This document shows, piece after piece, positions 51,636 through 61,263 of a DNA stretch of 64,000 nucleotides. Both the position numbers and the translations under genes were made by a program. Below the pieces are notes generated by a model. It was given only the letters and a program-made list of their open reading frames with translations, was not told the origin of the DNA and did not search any database. The stretch covers positions 1 to 64,000 of the forward strand of contig CAMDDU010000021.1 of assembly GCA_945892985.1 (NCBI GenBank), given 5' to 3'. Origin of the DNA: CAITSH01 sp945892985. Lineage in GTDB: Bacteria; Pseudomonadota; Gammaproteobacteria; Burkholderiales; SG8-39. Within the stretch, counting starts at the first letter, position 1. Every line of letters begins with the position of its first letter.

Positions 51636-52865
51636 ATGAACTCAGCCATAGACATGGCCCGCGGGGGCCTGCCCGCCGCGAACCGCGTTCCCTTTGACGA
51701 GTTGCGCCGGCGCGCTCAATCGCTCGCGCCGATTTTGCGTGCGCGTGCGGAGGACACCGAACGCAACCGACGCGTGCCGCGCGAAACCATAGACGCCGTG
51801 CGCGAAGCAGGCTTGTTCAATCTAATGAAACCGGCGCGCTTCGGCGGCTTTGAGTACGGTTTTAGCGAACTGGTTGAAATCAATTTCGAGCTCGCCCGCG
51901 GTTGTGGCAGCTCAGCCTGGTGCGTATCACTGGGCATCGTCCATCAGTGGCTGCTCGCATTATTCCCGATCGAGGCGCAAGAAGACGTGTGGGCCAATCC
52001 GGATGCCATCTTGTCAGGCTCGTATGCCCCCGCGGGCAAGACCCGCGCCGCGGAAGGCGGCTACATGATCAGCGGCAAATGGTCCTTCACCAGCAATTGC
52101 GACAACACCGAGTGGTACCTGCTTGGCGTCACCTTCCCGCAGGAAAAAGAGGGGGTGCGCGCCGACGCCGGCTTCGTGATCGTACCGCGCGAACAAACAA
52201 GCATAGAAGATGACTGGCATACCGTCGGACTCGCCGGCACCGGCAGCAAATCGGTGATCATCATGGATGAGGTGTTCGTTCCGGCGCACCGCAGGATCAC
52301 TTTCGCGCAGGCCTCGTCGAACAATCCACCCGGTGCGCAGTTCAACACCAACCCGCTTTACAAGATTCCCCTGCTCGCCGGCCTGCCGGTTTGCATCTGC
52401 ACCCCCGCTTTGGGCATGGTGCAGGGCGCACTGGACGATTTTGTCGACTGGATAGGCACCAAGACAACCCGTGGCGCGGTCGCCGGAGGCGGTTCGCGCA
52501 TGGCCGAGTTTCCGCAGGTGCAGTCGCGCATCGCCGAAGCAGCGGCAGCAATCGATGCGGCAAAATTGCTGTTGCTGCGCGACACCCGCGACGTCGAACA
52601 GGACGCCGCTAACGGCACCCCCATCACGATCGAGAAGCGCATCAGGAACCGCCGTGACCAGGCCTATGCCGTGAAACTCTCGACACAGGGAGCGACAGCC
52701 CTGTTCGAGGCGGTCGGCGGAGCCGGCCTGCAACTTTCAAATTCGGTACAGCGCGCATGGCGCGACGTGCATGCCTCCGGGCGGCACATCAGCCTTAACT
52801 GGGATGCCGTCAGCAGCATGTACGGCCAGCACTGCCTGGGACTGGAACCACGCGGGCAGTACTAA
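51636..52865 (+). CDS. Acyl-CoA dehydrogenase-like flavin monooxygenase
   Basis: A 409-residue flavoprotein of the group D monooxygenase branch (HsaA or p-hydroxyphenylacetate hydroxylase C2-like), which has the acyl-CoA dehydrogenase fold. It shows RGCGSSAWCVSLG and ISGKWSFTSNCDNTEWYLLG and lacks the catalytic Glu pattern of acyl-CoA dehydrogenases. Such enzymes hydroxylate phenols using FMNH2 from a separate reductase, which is not obvious here. ATG at 51636 has a gaggagg site; an ATG at 51609 is less likely. It is divergent from MarR and convergent to the Rieske genes. Confidence 0.82.
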   Translation: MNSAIDMARGGLPAANRVPFDELRRRAQSLAPILRARAEDTERNRRVPRETIDAVREAGLFNLMKPARFGGFEYGFSELVEINFELARGCGSSAWCVSLGIVHQWLLALFPIEAQEDVWANPDAILSGSYAPAGKTRAAEGGYMISGKWSFTSNCDNTEWYLLGVTFPQEKEGVRADAGFVIVPREQTSIEDDWHTVGLAGTGSKSVIIMDEVFVPAHRRITFAQASSNNPPGAQFNTNPLYKIPLLAGLPVCICTPALGMVQGALDDFVDWIGTKTTRGAVAGGGSRMAEFPQVQSRIAEAAAAIDAAKLLLLRDTRDVEQDAANGTPITIEKRIRNRRDQAYAVKLSTQGATALFEAVGGAGLQLSNSVQRAWRDVHASGRHISLNWDAVSSMYGQHCLGLEPRGQY

Positions 52866-52900
52866 ACCCCGGGGGACTCTGGGACAATCAGATCGGACAA

Positions 52901-53401
52901 TCAGATCGGATAAATGATCGAGTTAGGAATCAGTTCGCTGTCGAACACGCACAGCTTGCTGGCATAAAGCAATCGGCCGTCGACGCGGGCCAGGCGGTCG
53001 ATGTAGCGCCCGGCGTTGAACACCTCCGAGGGTTGGTTCTTCTTAGTGCGAATGACCAGATAATTCGCCTCAGCCAGTACCAGCCCCGCCTCCTCTCCCG
53101 TCACGCGCACGCCAGACACGATATGGCGCTGGTAGTAAGGTTGGTGGAACAGCGTCTCTGAAATACCAAAGACCCGATCTCGCAGCATGCCTTTACTCTC
53201 AAAAGAAAGTGTCGCCAGCAGCAGGCCACGGTCATGATTTTCGCGCGGAATGAGCTTGTAGACGCATTCTGCGGTAAAAAAATCCGGCCAGTCCTTGAAA
53301 TCACCGTGATCGAGGCAGGCGGCGTAGCGCGCGTACAGGTCATGCACTTCCAGGGCCAAAGCCACATCAGGCATCAGCTTGATCGGCTTATTTTCGCCCA
53401 T
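52901..53401 (-). CDS. Aromatic-ring-hydroxylating dioxygenase beta subunit
   Basis: A 166-residue SnoaL/NTF2-like protein with the ring-hydroxylating beta subunit pattern: YARYAACLDHGDFKDWPDFF near the start, ESKGMLRDRVFGI in the middle and the C-terminal GRYIDRLARVDGRLLYASKLCVFDS. It stabilises the alpha subunit and does not carry the catalytic iron. It begins one base after the alpha stop, so the two are cotranslated. Confidence 0.9.
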   Translation of the reverse strand: MGENKPIKLMPDVALALEVHDLYARYAACLDHGDFKDWPDFFTAECVYKLIPRENHDRGLLLATLSFESKGMLRDRVFGISETLFHQPYYQRHIVSGVRVTGEEAGLVLAEANYLVIRTKKNQPSEVFNAGRYIDRLARVDGRLLYASKLCVFDSELIPNSIIYPI

Positions 53402-53402
53402 G

Positions 53403-54665
53403 TCAGTGCCCCATCACTTGACGGTAATACTTGTACATGCCGCGAATAAGCGTTTCGGTGACGTTGTGCGGCACACCACCCACCTCGCGACCGTCCAGTT
53501 CACACAGCGTATTGTTGGCACCGTTTTGCGCAAAGCCGTGTTGCGATAACTCGATCACCTCGCCATCATCGGCAGAAACATAGCCCGCCGGTCCGAACAG
53601 GTTGGCCTGGCGCAGGCGCCGCCGCGTCATCTCCGGGGTGTCGTCGTCGAAGCCAAAATGAGTCCAGACAAAATCAAAAGCGTTGGGCCCCAGCGGTACG
53701 ATTTGCCGGGTTGAGATTGAATTGACGTTGTGCTGAATGATCAGCGATGGAAAAATTGTCTGCATGCAGGCTGTCGGACCATTCCACCAAGCCTCGGGCA
53801 CCACGTCGAGCACGCGATCGTCCTCGAGCTTCATGTTCTCCTTGAAGCTCGTAACGCCCTTGGTCACATCGCCCTTGCCACCGCTGCTGCGGTAGCCGAC
53901 CATGGCGGCATGGCGACCGTGCGCGTCCATGACCATTTCCGAACGCTGGTCGGCGCGCCACAGGCCGAAGGTGACAAACCAGGTGTGCAAGAGGCCCGGA
54001 TGGTAGGGATCCTTGATGTTCTCCTGCATCAGCTTCCAGTTGCCCGGAATGCGCTGGCGCGAATAGCCAAGCAGGGTCAGCTTGCGCCCGTCGAAGGCAC
54101 GCTCGACCCAGGGCCGCACCTCTCCGAGGTAGCTGTCGAGGTCCTCGACCGAGTGATCAAACGAGGCGAAGATGACGCCCCCCTTGACCGCAACCTTGAG
54201 TTTGACGAGGCCGTTTTCCTCGAGCTTGAAATCAGCCGGCATGCCACCGTTGACGTGCGTGCCATTCTCGTCCTTGACCCTGACACCACGGCGAAAGGGC
54301 ACGCCCTGCAGGTTGCCCTTGAGGTCGTAATTCCACTGGTGGTAGGGGCAGGTAAAATCCGCCGCGTTGCCGTGCTCCTTTTGGCAAAAGACCACGCCGC
54401 GGTGCGCGCAGCGGTTCTCAACGACGTTGACCGAGCCATCGGGATCGCGCACGACGATGACCGAACGCTCACCGACCCAGGAACGCTTGAAATCACCGGG
54501 GTTGGGAATCTCACACTCCAGGCCAACATAAATCCAGTGGCCGTGATAAAAGAAACGCTCTAGTTCCTCTTTGTAAACGCCGGCATCGGTGTAGGTCGCG
54601 TAGGGCACCCGGCTTGCGCCGCTGCCCGGCCATTGGCCGCCCTCGATCTTGCCCGGTGCATTCAT
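53403..54665 (-). CDS. Rieske aromatic-ring-hydroxylating oxygenase alpha subunit
   Basis: A 420-residue catalytic subunit. The Rieske cluster site is CAHRG with C86/H88 and CPYHQW with C106/H109. The mononuclear iron site follows: NIKDPYHPGLLH gives H222 and H227, and FDFVWTHFGFDDD probably holds the acidic ligand. It hydroxylates or dihydroxylates an aromatic ring; the sequence resembles the salicylate/anthranilate/toluate types. ATG at 54665 has an aggagga site. Its electron supply may be the reductase at 48506-49543. Confidence 0.92.
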   Translation of the reverse strand: MNAPGKIEGGQWPGSGASRVPYATYTDAGVYKEELERFFYHGHWIYVGLECEIPNPGDFKRSWVGERSVIVVRDPDGSVNVVENRCAHRGVVFCQKEHGNAADFTCPYHQWNYDLKGNLQGVPFRRGVRVKDENGTHVNGGMPADFKLEENGLVKLKVAVKGGVIFASFDHSVEDLDSYLGEVRPWVERAFDGRKLTLLGYSRQRIPGNWKLMQENIKDPYHPGLLHTWFVTFGLWRADQRSEMVMDAHGRHAAMVGYRSSGGKGDVTKGVTSFKENMKLEDDRVLDVVPEAWWNGPTACMQTIFPSLIIQHNVNSISTRQIVPLGPNAFDFVWTHFGFDDDTPEMTRRRLRQANLFGPAGYVSADDGEVIELSQHGFAQNGANNTLCELDGREVGGVPHNVTETLIRGMYKYYRQVMGH

Positions 54666-54956
54666 CTGCTTCCTCCTTGCTAAAAACGCCATGAGTGGGC
54701 TTGCAACGCCTTGTTGGCGCGATGCACCGATGCGCCGATGCACCTATTTTGCCTGATTGTAAGTGGGCGCATACGACAACGCATGCGCTTGGCGCAAGGA
54801 AAAACGGCCAAACTGGAGATCGCCGGCTTTGACCGCACAACACCGCCCCCAAGCCCACCGATCCCTACCGGGTTTGGAGAGCCGACCTTAGCCCATATTG
54901 GCCTAAGGCCGTCACTGCGTGATAATGCAGCTTCACGACCCCACTCCGGATGAGAC

Positions 54957-55796
54957 ATGGCCACCAACAATGATTCGCTTTACAACCCCCGCGCCACTGT
55001 GCCCAACGCGCTTGATATTTTCGCGCGCTGGGACAAAGAATCGCATGAAGCCCGTGCGACCTGTCCAGCTTACCTTGATGTCCCGTACGGGACACACGCG
55101 ATGGAAAAGCTGGATATTTTCCGCCCGCAGGGCCCGAGCCGCGCATTGCTCATGTTCATCCACGGCGGTTACTGGCGCGCCCTCGACAAAAAGGATTTTT
55201 CGTTTGTCGCGCCGGCATTCACCAAAGCCGGCGTCACCGTGGCCGTGCCCAACTATGCGCTTTGCCCAGCTGTAACTGTGGAGGAAATCGTGCGCCAGAT
55301 ACTGCAGGCAAGCGCATGGCTCTACCGCAACGCGAGCAACTTCGGCGCGCACCCCGATCGGATTTACATCGCCGGCCATTCCGCCGGCGGACACCTCGCA
55401 GCGATGATGATGGCCGCGCTGTGGCCGCAGTTTGCTTCGGACCTGCCGAAAAAAATATTCCAGGCGGGGTTTTCAATCAGCGGCCTGTACGACCTGCGGC
55501 CGCTGACCCGCGCGGGATTCGTCAACGTTGACCTGCGCCTGACGGAAAGAGCGGCTGCCAGGGTAAGTCCGGCGTTGATGCCCCCGGCCACCGATGCGCC
55601 GCTTTGCACCGCGGTGGGCAGCGCAGAACCGCGCGGCTTTCACGACCAGAATGCAATATTGAACAAAGCGTGGAACAAGGTGATCTCAGGCGATTACCCC
55701 TCGCCCGGTGACAATCACTTCACCATCATGGACAAATTCTCAACCTCAGGCACCACGCTCAATCGTGCCGCGCTGCGGATGATGGGGGTGCTCTAA
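54957..55796 (+). CDS. Alpha/beta hydrolase (kynurenine formamidase-like)
   Basis: A 279-residue alpha/beta hydrolase. MFIHGGYWRALDKKD gives the oxyanion-hole HGG, IYIAGHSAGGHLAAMM the Ser nucleophile and SPGDNHFTIM the His. It is a relative of the hydrolase at 6687-7571 but not a close copy. It is divergent from the Rieske alpha gene and may open an ester, lactone or N-formyl ring-fission product of the aromatic pathway. Confidence 0.87.
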   Translation: MATNNDSLYNPRATVPNALDIFARWDKESHEARATCPAYLDVPYGTHAMEKLDIFRPQGPSRALLMFIHGGYWRALDKKDFSFVAPAFTKAGVTVAVPNYALCPAVTVEEIVRQILQASAWLYRNASNFGAHPDRIYIAGHSAGGHLAAMMMAALWPQFASDLPKKIFQAGFSISGLYDLRPLTRAGFVNVDLRLTERAAARVSPALMPPATDAPLCTAVGSAEPRGFHDQNAILNKAWNKVISGDYPSPGDNHFTIMDKFSTSGTTLNRAALRMMGVL

Positions 55797-55851
55797 GGGA
55801 AATTATCCCGGCGCAACGCCAGGCGCCGGGGTCGTTTTCCGGACCACCCGC

Positions 55852-56572
55852 TCAGCGCGGATCGCGATCTGGTGATGCGGAAATCCGATGGATGGAAATG
55901 TCGGCACCGTTGAATTCCTCCTCTTCATCGAGGCGCAGGCCCACCGCCACCTTGAGCGCACCATAAATCACTATGCCTCCTGCGAAGGCCACGACAATCC
56001 CGAGCAGGGTGCCGCATAGCTGCGACATTAACGCGACGCCACCAAGGCCACCCAGCGCCTTTGCGCCGAAAATGCCGGCAGCGATGCCGCCCCATGCGCC
56101 ACACCAGCCGTGCGAAGGCCATACACCCAGAACATCATCGATTTTCCAGCGATTCTGGGTAAGCGTGAACATGTAGACAAACAGGCCTCCGGCGACAGCA
56201 CCGGTGAAAAGCGCTCCGACCGGATGCCGCCTGAAACAATGGCGGGGATCGCCGCGGCAAAGGTGAGTAGAAAAAAGAATTTCACCAGCTCATAGCCATT
56301 TTTCTGCGCCAAGGTATCGGCCCCGACCATGAAGCTGATGCCATACGCGACGCCGTAACCGACAAAAAAATAGGCTGGTGTCGAAACTGAAAAGTCGGTG
56401 AGTATTTTTACCAGGGCGTTGACCTGGTTTTTGGCCCGCACCGTGCCCAATTCAAGAAACGCGAATCCGGCGTGCATGGCAAGCACCATCACCGCACCCA
56501 AAAGAATAAACAGAGCGTCGGTGCCCGATTTGAAAGCTTCCGCCAGAAACTCCCCCTCGAAATAGTTGTTTT
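55852..56572 (-). pseudogene. amt: Ammonium transporter (Amt) pseudogene with internal deletion
   Basis: The minus strand encodes an Amt-type N-terminal part (GAVMVLAMHAGFAFLELGT, RAKNQVNALVKILTDFSV, then FFLLTFAAAIPAIVSGGI). It is then joined out of frame near 56230 to the C-terminal part (PVGALFTGAVAGG, VLGWP-type HGWCGAWGGIAAGIF, and the tail VGLRLDEEEEFNGADIS). Roughly half of the protein, including most central helices, is missing. The N-terminal start is also unclear because no ATG precedes the first recognisable residues. It cannot make a working channel. Confidence 0.8.
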
Positions 56573-56683
56573 TTCGGGCCGAGCCAGGCTCGGTATCGCA
56601 GCTTGCGTGTTAGCTGGTGTACCGTGGTGGAAATTTTATCGCATCACGTGACGAGACACCGCAAAAGCTGGTAGCTTCGCGGC

Positions 56684-57958
56684 ATGGATCCCAAAGCATT
56701 GCTCACAGCGAGCTTTAACGCCGCCGTATCTGCCGCCGACCCCTTTCAAATCCTTCCAGCCAGCCTGCCGCGGCCGCCCAAAGGCAAAACCGTGGTGGTG
56801 GGCGCAGGGAAAGCGGCCGCCTCGATGGCGCTTGCGGTCGAGCAGCACTGGCCGGCAGAAGCCCCTTTGTCGGGCTTGGTCATAACGCGCTACCAGCACG
56901 GCCTGCTTACCAACCGCATCAAGGTGATCGAGGCGGGCCATCCCGTACCCGATGAGTCGGGCGAGACGGCGGCGCGGGAAATCCTCCGTCTCGCAAGATC
57001 ACTGGGCAAAGATGACTTGCTGCTGGTGCTGGTTTCCGGCGGCGGCTCCTCCTTGCTATCCCTGCCGGTCGAGGCCATTACGATGGACGAGCTCAAGACC
57101 ACCACTCGCGAATTGCTGCGCTGTGGCGCACCAATCCAGGACATGAATACGGTACGCAAGCACCTTTCCTTGATTCAAGGGGGCAGGCTCGCCGCGGCAT
57201 GCAAAGCCGAGGTGCTTGCCCTGGTGATCTCGGATGTCACCGGGGACAATCCCACGCATATCGCTTCAGGGCCCTGCTCCCCGGATCCCTCGACCTATCA
57301 GGACGCGCTCGATATCTTTGCGCGCTTCGGGGTGAACGCCCCGGCGACAGTCACGGCACATCTTGAACGCGGCGCACGCGGCGAAGTTGCAGAAACACCC
57401 AAGCCAGGCAACAAAGCGTTTGAGCGGGTAAGCACGAAGCTCATTGCCACGGCACAGCAGTCCTTGCGCGCGGCAGCCGTATTTTTCGAACAACATCACA
57501 TTCCGGCGGTCGTGCTGGGCGACAGCGTCACAGGCGAAGCGGCCGAAGTCGCAAAGGTTTACGCCGCGCTGACCCGTCAGATCCAGACACACGCCGCCCC
57601 GTTTAAAGCCCCGGTGGCGCTCATATCCGGGGGCGAATGCACCGTGACACTGCGCGGCAAGGGCCGCGGTGGACGCTGTACAGAGTTCTTGCTCTCACTT
57701 GCGATAGAACTTGATGGCATGCCGGATACCTGGGCACTGGCCGCCGACACGGACGGCATTGATGGCTCAGAAGACAACGCCGGAGCCGTGTTATCGCCGG
57801 ACGCGCTGGCGCGCGCGGAAAAACTGGGGATATCTGCAAAAAAACTTCTGGCAAACAACGATGGTTACGGTTTTTATGAACGCCTTGGCGATCTGATCGT
57901 CACCGGTCCGACACGAACCAATATCAACGACTATCGCGTCATTTTGATAAACCGGTGA
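56684..57958 (+). CDS. Glycerate 2-kinase/MOFRL-family (GckA/TtuD-like)
   Basis: A 424-residue protein of the DUF4147-MOFRL glycerate kinase family. The N-terminal half holds LVLVSGGGSSLLSLP and TVRKHLSLIQGGRLAAAC. The C-terminal MOFRL part holds LISGGECTVTLRGKGRGGRCTEF and AADTDGIDGSEDNAGAV. It phosphorylates D-glycerate to 2-phosphoglycerate with ATP, in glyoxylate or tartrate/hydroxypyruvate metabolism. It overlaps the EamA gene by ATGA. Confidence 0.9.
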   Translation: MDPKALLTASFNAAVSAADPFQILPASLPRPPKGKTVVVGAGKAAASMALAVEQHWPAEAPLSGLVITRYQHGLLTNRIKVIEAGHPVPDESGETAAREILRLARSLGKDDLLLVLVSGGGSSLLSLPVEAITMDELKTTTRELLRCGAPIQDMNTVRKHLSLIQGGRLAAACKAEVLALVISDVTGDNPTHIASGPCSPDPSTYQDALDIFARFGVNAPATVTAHLERGARGEVAETPKPGNKAFERVSTKLIATAQQSLRAAAVFFEQHHIPAVVLGDSVTGEAAEVAKVYAALTRQIQTHAAPFKAPVALISGGECTVTLRGKGRGGRCTEFLLSLAIELDGMPDTWALAADTDGIDGSEDNAGAVLSPDALARAEKLGISAKKLLANNDGYGFYERLGDLIVTGPTRTNINDYRVILINR

Positions 57959-58818
57959 TGCCGGCGTTCGTTCTCTGGGCCCTTCTAGCCTCCATGTGTT
58001 TTGGTGCGGGCCTGGTTCTGAGCAAACGCGGCCTCGCCCAGGTCGATCCGACCGCCGGCGCTACCATCAGCCTGCCCACCACCTGCATCATCCTTTGGCT
58101 GCTCGCACCGTTCTTTCTTGACCTTTCAGGTTGGAACAGTCACGCCGCGCTGACATTCGCGCTTACCGGCCTGTTTTTCCCAGTCGCAGCGACCTTGCTC
58201 GGCTTCGAAGCGAATCGGCGTATGGGGCCGGGTACAGCGGGCGCCCTTTCTGGCACGACTCCGGTGTTTGCGAGTGCTGGGGCGATTGTGTTTCTGGGCG
58301 AGCACCTCACCACCTCCGTCGTGATGGGTACCTTGGTCGTAGTCGCGGGCGGCGCGCTGCTTAGCATGGGCGGGCGGAGCGCGCCGCGGCACTGGCCCTT
58401 GCTCGCGCTTGCCTTCCCCCTTGGCGCCGCGGCCGTGCGCGCAATCGCGCAAAATTTCACCAAGGGCGGCTTTGGCTTTTGGAACAATCCTTTCGCCGCC
58501 GTGCTAATTGCCTACACCGCCTCGGCGATTCTAATCACCTTGATCCACTTTTTTCGCGGACGACGGGCGGTTGACGTACCTCGCGCGACAGTGCCTTGGT
58601 TTATGGCGGTAGGACTGTGCAACGGCGCCGCCATGCTCGCAATGTATCTGGGCTTATCGAGCGGCAGCGTCGCGGTCGTATCAAGCATCGCAGCCACCTT
58701 TCCATTGTTCGCACTTGCCTTTGGCACGGTCCTGCTTCGCAACGAGCCAATCACCAGGCAAATACTTTGCGGCGCCGCTCTCTCGGTTAGCGGTGTCGCC
58801 CTGCTGCTACTGGGATAA
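57955..58818 (+). CDS. EamA-family (DMT) transporter
   Basis: A 287-residue membrane protein with ten hydrophobic helices in two EamA repeats. The repeat ends are IVFLGEHLTTSVVMGTLVVVAGG and TVLLRNEPITRQILCGAALSVSG. It is translationally coupled to glycerate kinase (ATGA), so it may move a metabolite of that route, for example glycerate or a related acid. This is inference from position. Confidence 0.88.
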   Translation: MMPAFVLWALLASMCFGAGLVLSKRGLAQVDPTAGATISLPTTCIILWLLAPFFLDLSGWNSHAALTFALTGLFFPVAATLLGFEANRRMGPGTAGALSGTTPVFASAGAIVFLGEHLTTSVVMGTLVVVAGGALLSMGGRSAPRHWPLLALAFPLGAAAVRAIAQNFTKGGFGFWNNPFAAVLIAYTASAILITLIHFFRGRRAVDVPRATVPWFMAVGLCNGAAMLAMYLGLSSGSVAVVSSIAATFPLFALAFGTVLLRNEPITRQILCGAALSVSGVALLLLG

Positions 58819-58994
58819 ATCCAATGCAACCATCAGCGGTTCCTATGCGCTCCTTTAGTACGCATTACGATGCCGAGGCAGATCCCGCAGGGAGCCTCTT
58901 TCGCTCATAAGTTCCAGCTCAACATTGCTGCGCCGTTTTTGCAGCTCAGGACCAGATTGCCACACCGATAAACACAAGGACTTTTGTCGCAGAC

Positions 58995-59480
58995 ATGAAC
59001 TTCAGTCACCTGATACAAATCAACGATCCAACTAACCCGCTCATTGAGGCTTTGACGCGTGAACAATTGTGGAATGGCTTGGTGCTACGCGCGGAACGTC
59101 CGGCACTGTTTGTCCACGCGCTCGATGAGGTTCACATACTCGAGCGAAACGAACATACGCTCATCCGGGAATTGCGCTTCGGAAAAGCGAAAATACGGGA
59201 TAAGGTGTGTTTTGAGAATTTACAGCAGGTTCGTTACGATACCGATGCTGATGGCGACATTCCAGCGGCGACACTGGTTATGCGGATTGAGGAACCACAA
59301 TCGGGGCAACTATTCGTACGCTTTGAGTACGAAACGCCGGGCGGCCTGGGACAGGGGGATGAAGATGAGTTTTATAGCGGCTTCGTCAAAAACGCCTATA
59401 TGAAAGCGGACTTAGATACGATCTTCAATATCCGTCGATTGGTTGACGAAGGGCAGCTTCGCAAAGGAGCGGTCAATTAG
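58995..59480 (+). CDS. DUF1857/SRPBCC (AtaL-like) family protein
   Basis: A 161-residue soluble protein. The start MNFSHLIQINDPTNPLIEALTREQLWNGLVLRAERP is diagnostic for the DUF1857 group, in the START/SRPBCC ligand-binding superfamily. The C-terminal VKNAYMKADLDTIFNIRRL helix lines the cavity. It probably binds a hydrophobic ligand; the role is unknown. It is monocistronic. Confidence 0.85.
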   Translation: MNFSHLIQINDPTNPLIEALTREQLWNGLVLRAERPALFVHALDEVHILERNEHTLIRELRFGKAKIRDKVCFENLQQVRYDTDADGDIPAATLVMRIEEPQSGQLFVRFEYETPGGLGQGDEDEFYSGFVKNAYMKADLDTIFNIRRLVDEGQLRKGAVN

Positions 59481-59768
59481 CCATAACCCTCGCCTCCAAA
59501 GCTGTTTTAATCTGCCGTTTCGGCGGTGACACGCCGCGTGTCATTCCGCGGCCTCAATGTTTATTTATATGGTTATTTTCGACAGCAAGCGCCGACTTTA
59601 GTAGAAGTGCGCGCGATGCGCGTTCCCCGCCTCGTAGAGCGCTTTAGCTCGGGATACCCCATCTGGGCACGCCATCGCACCACATAGCGACCACAGACGG
59701 ATAGCGACCAGCCTGTCACTGAATGCAGATTGAACGCCGCAACTTCAAATTACCGCAAAGTAAGCGCG
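59481..59768. other. Intergenic region without a gene
   Basis: The roughly 290 bp between the DUF1857 gene and the rplQ terminator hold no convincing reading frame or RNA. The sequence around 59510-59560 is locally palindromic (gccgtttcggcggtgacacgccg) and could be a terminator-like hairpin of the DUF1857 gene. Confidence 0.4.
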
Positions 59769-59797
59769 AAAAAAAAGCCGGCATCAAGCCGGCTTTT
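59769..59797 (-). terminator. Rho-independent terminator of the alpha operon
   Basis: Read on the minus strand, aaaagccggcttgatgccggctttttttt forms a GC-rich stem (aaaagccggc / gccggctttt) followed by a run of eight T. It lies 20 bp after the rplQ stop and ends the ribosomal transcript. Confidence 0.9.
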
Positions 59798-59816
59798 GAT
59801 TAAGCGGGAAAAGCCT

Positions 59817-60215
59817 TTAGGGCTTAACCGGCTCCGATGCAGCCTCTTCAACGACCTCCGGCCGGTCCATGAGTTCGACCAAGGCCATGGGTGCGTTATC
59901 GCCCTGGCGGAAACCAAACTTAAGAATCCGCAGGTAACCACCGGGACGTGTAGCGTAACGCGGCCCAAGTTCGTTGAACAACTTCGTGACCATTTCACGA
60001 TCACGGAGCCGGTCAAACGCCAAACGGCGGTTCGACAATGAAGGCTTCTTACCGAGAGTGATCATGGGCTCGACAACGCGACGCAACTCTTTGGCCTTGG
60101 GCAAGGTGGTCTTGATGACCTCATGCTTAAGCAAGGAATTTGTCATATTGCGAAGCATTGCAAGCCTGTGGCTCGAAGTGCGGTTAAGTTTTCTCAGTCC
60201 CAAACGGTGGCGCAT
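59817..60215 (-). CDS. rplQ: 50S ribosomal protein L17
   Basis: A 132-residue L17. MRHRLGLRKLNRTSSHRLAMLRNM is the universal start, and GGYLRILKFGFRQGDNAPMALVEL the conserved core end. A C-terminal tail (EVVEEAASEPVKP) is typical of betaproteobacteria. L17 sits near the peptide exit tunnel. It is the last gene of the operon, 40 bp after rpoA. Confidence 0.98.
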   Translation of the reverse strand: MRHRLGLRKLNRTSSHRLAMLRNMTNSLLKHEVIKTTLPKAKELRRVVEPMITLGKKPSLSNRRLAFDRLRDREMVTKLFNELGPRYATRPGGYLRILKFGFRQGDNAPMALVELMDRPEVVEEAASEPVKP

Positions 60216-60255
60216 GATCTTGATTCCTTGTTACAGACGGCTTACGCCGCCCGTC

Positions 60256-61239
60256 TTAGTTGCGTACGGCTTCCAGACCGGCCGGCGGCCAATTTTCCAG
60301 CTTCATGCCGAGGGTGAGCCCTCGTGAAGCCAAAACCTCCTTGATCTCGTTTAGTGACTTGCGACCGAGGTTGGGGGTCTTGAGCAATTCTGTTTCGGTA
60401 CGTTGGATAAGATCGCCGATGTAATAAATATTCTCGGCCTTGAGGCAGTTCGCCGAACGCACTGTCAGCTCGAGGTCATCCACCGGACGAAGCAAAATCG
60501 GATCTACCGTGATCTTGGGCGGCGCTTCAATCGCGGCAGGCGTCCCTTCGAGCGACGCGAACACCGAGAGCTGATCCACCAGGATCGACGCCGCGTAACG
60601 AACCGCTTCTTCAGGCTCAATAGCGCCGTTCGTTTCAATGTCGAGAATAAGCTTGTCAAGGTCGGTGCGCTGTTCGACGCGAGCCGACTCAACGGCATAG
60701 GAAACGCGCTTTACAGGCGAAAACGAAGCGTCAAGAATGATCCTGCCGACGCCTTTGGACTCTTCCGATACTTCGCGCTGATTACCCGGGTTGTAGCCGT
60801 GACCTTTTTCAATCTTGATCTCCATCTCAAGATGGCCACCAGGCGATAGGTGGGCGATCACGTGCTCTGGATTTATGATCTCGACATCATGGGACGCTTC
60901 GATATCCCCCGCAGTCACAGGACCCTCGCCCTTTTTCTTCAGAGTGAGCAGCGCCTCAGAACGGTTGTGCAGCTTAAGCACGACGCCCTTAAGGTTCAAC
61001 AGGATGTCAACCACATCCTCCTGAACTCCCTCGATGGTCGAGTACTCGTGCAATACGCCCGAAATCTGCACCTCCGTAGGGGCAAAACCGGGCATGGAGG
61101 AAAGCAACACCCGACGCAGAGCATTGCCAAGTGTGTGTCCGTATCCGCGCTCGAAAGGCTCCATCACCACTTTCGCATGGGATGTGGAGATGCTCTGCAC
61201 GTCGATGATACGCGGTTTCAGAAATCCGCTGGTTTGCAT
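60256..61239 (-). CDS. rpoA: RNA polymerase subunit alpha
   Basis: A 327-residue alpha subunit. The N-terminal domain (1-230) has EPFERGYGHTLGNALRRVLL, essential for dimerisation and assembly. The C-terminal domain (about 245-327) has LRPVDDLELTVRSANCLKAENIYYIGDL and GRKSLNEIKEVLASRGL, which bind UP elements and activators. It is full length. Confidence 0.99.
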   Translation of the reverse strand: MQTSGFLKPRIIDVQSISTSHAKVVMEPFERGYGHTLGNALRRVLLSSMPGFAPTEVQISGVLHEYSTIEGVQEDVVDILLNLKGVVLKLHNRSEALLTLKKKGEGPVTAGDIEASHDVEIINPEHVIAHLSPGGHLEMEIKIEKGHGYNPGNQREVSEESKGVGRIILDASFSPVKRVSYAVESARVEQRTDLDKLILDIETNGAIEPEEAVRYAASILVDQLSVFASLEGTPAAIEAPPKITVDPILLRPVDDLELTVRSANCLKAENIYYIGDLIQRTETELLKTPNLGRKSLNEIKEVLASRGLTLGMKLENWPPAGLEAVRN

Positions 61240-61263
61240 GAGAAATCCTTGTGCAGTAATGCG

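Noticed and set aside
54721..54744. Short repeat gatgcacc/gatgcgcc upstream of the Rieske gene
   Set aside because: Three 8-bp units only; too short to separate from chance.
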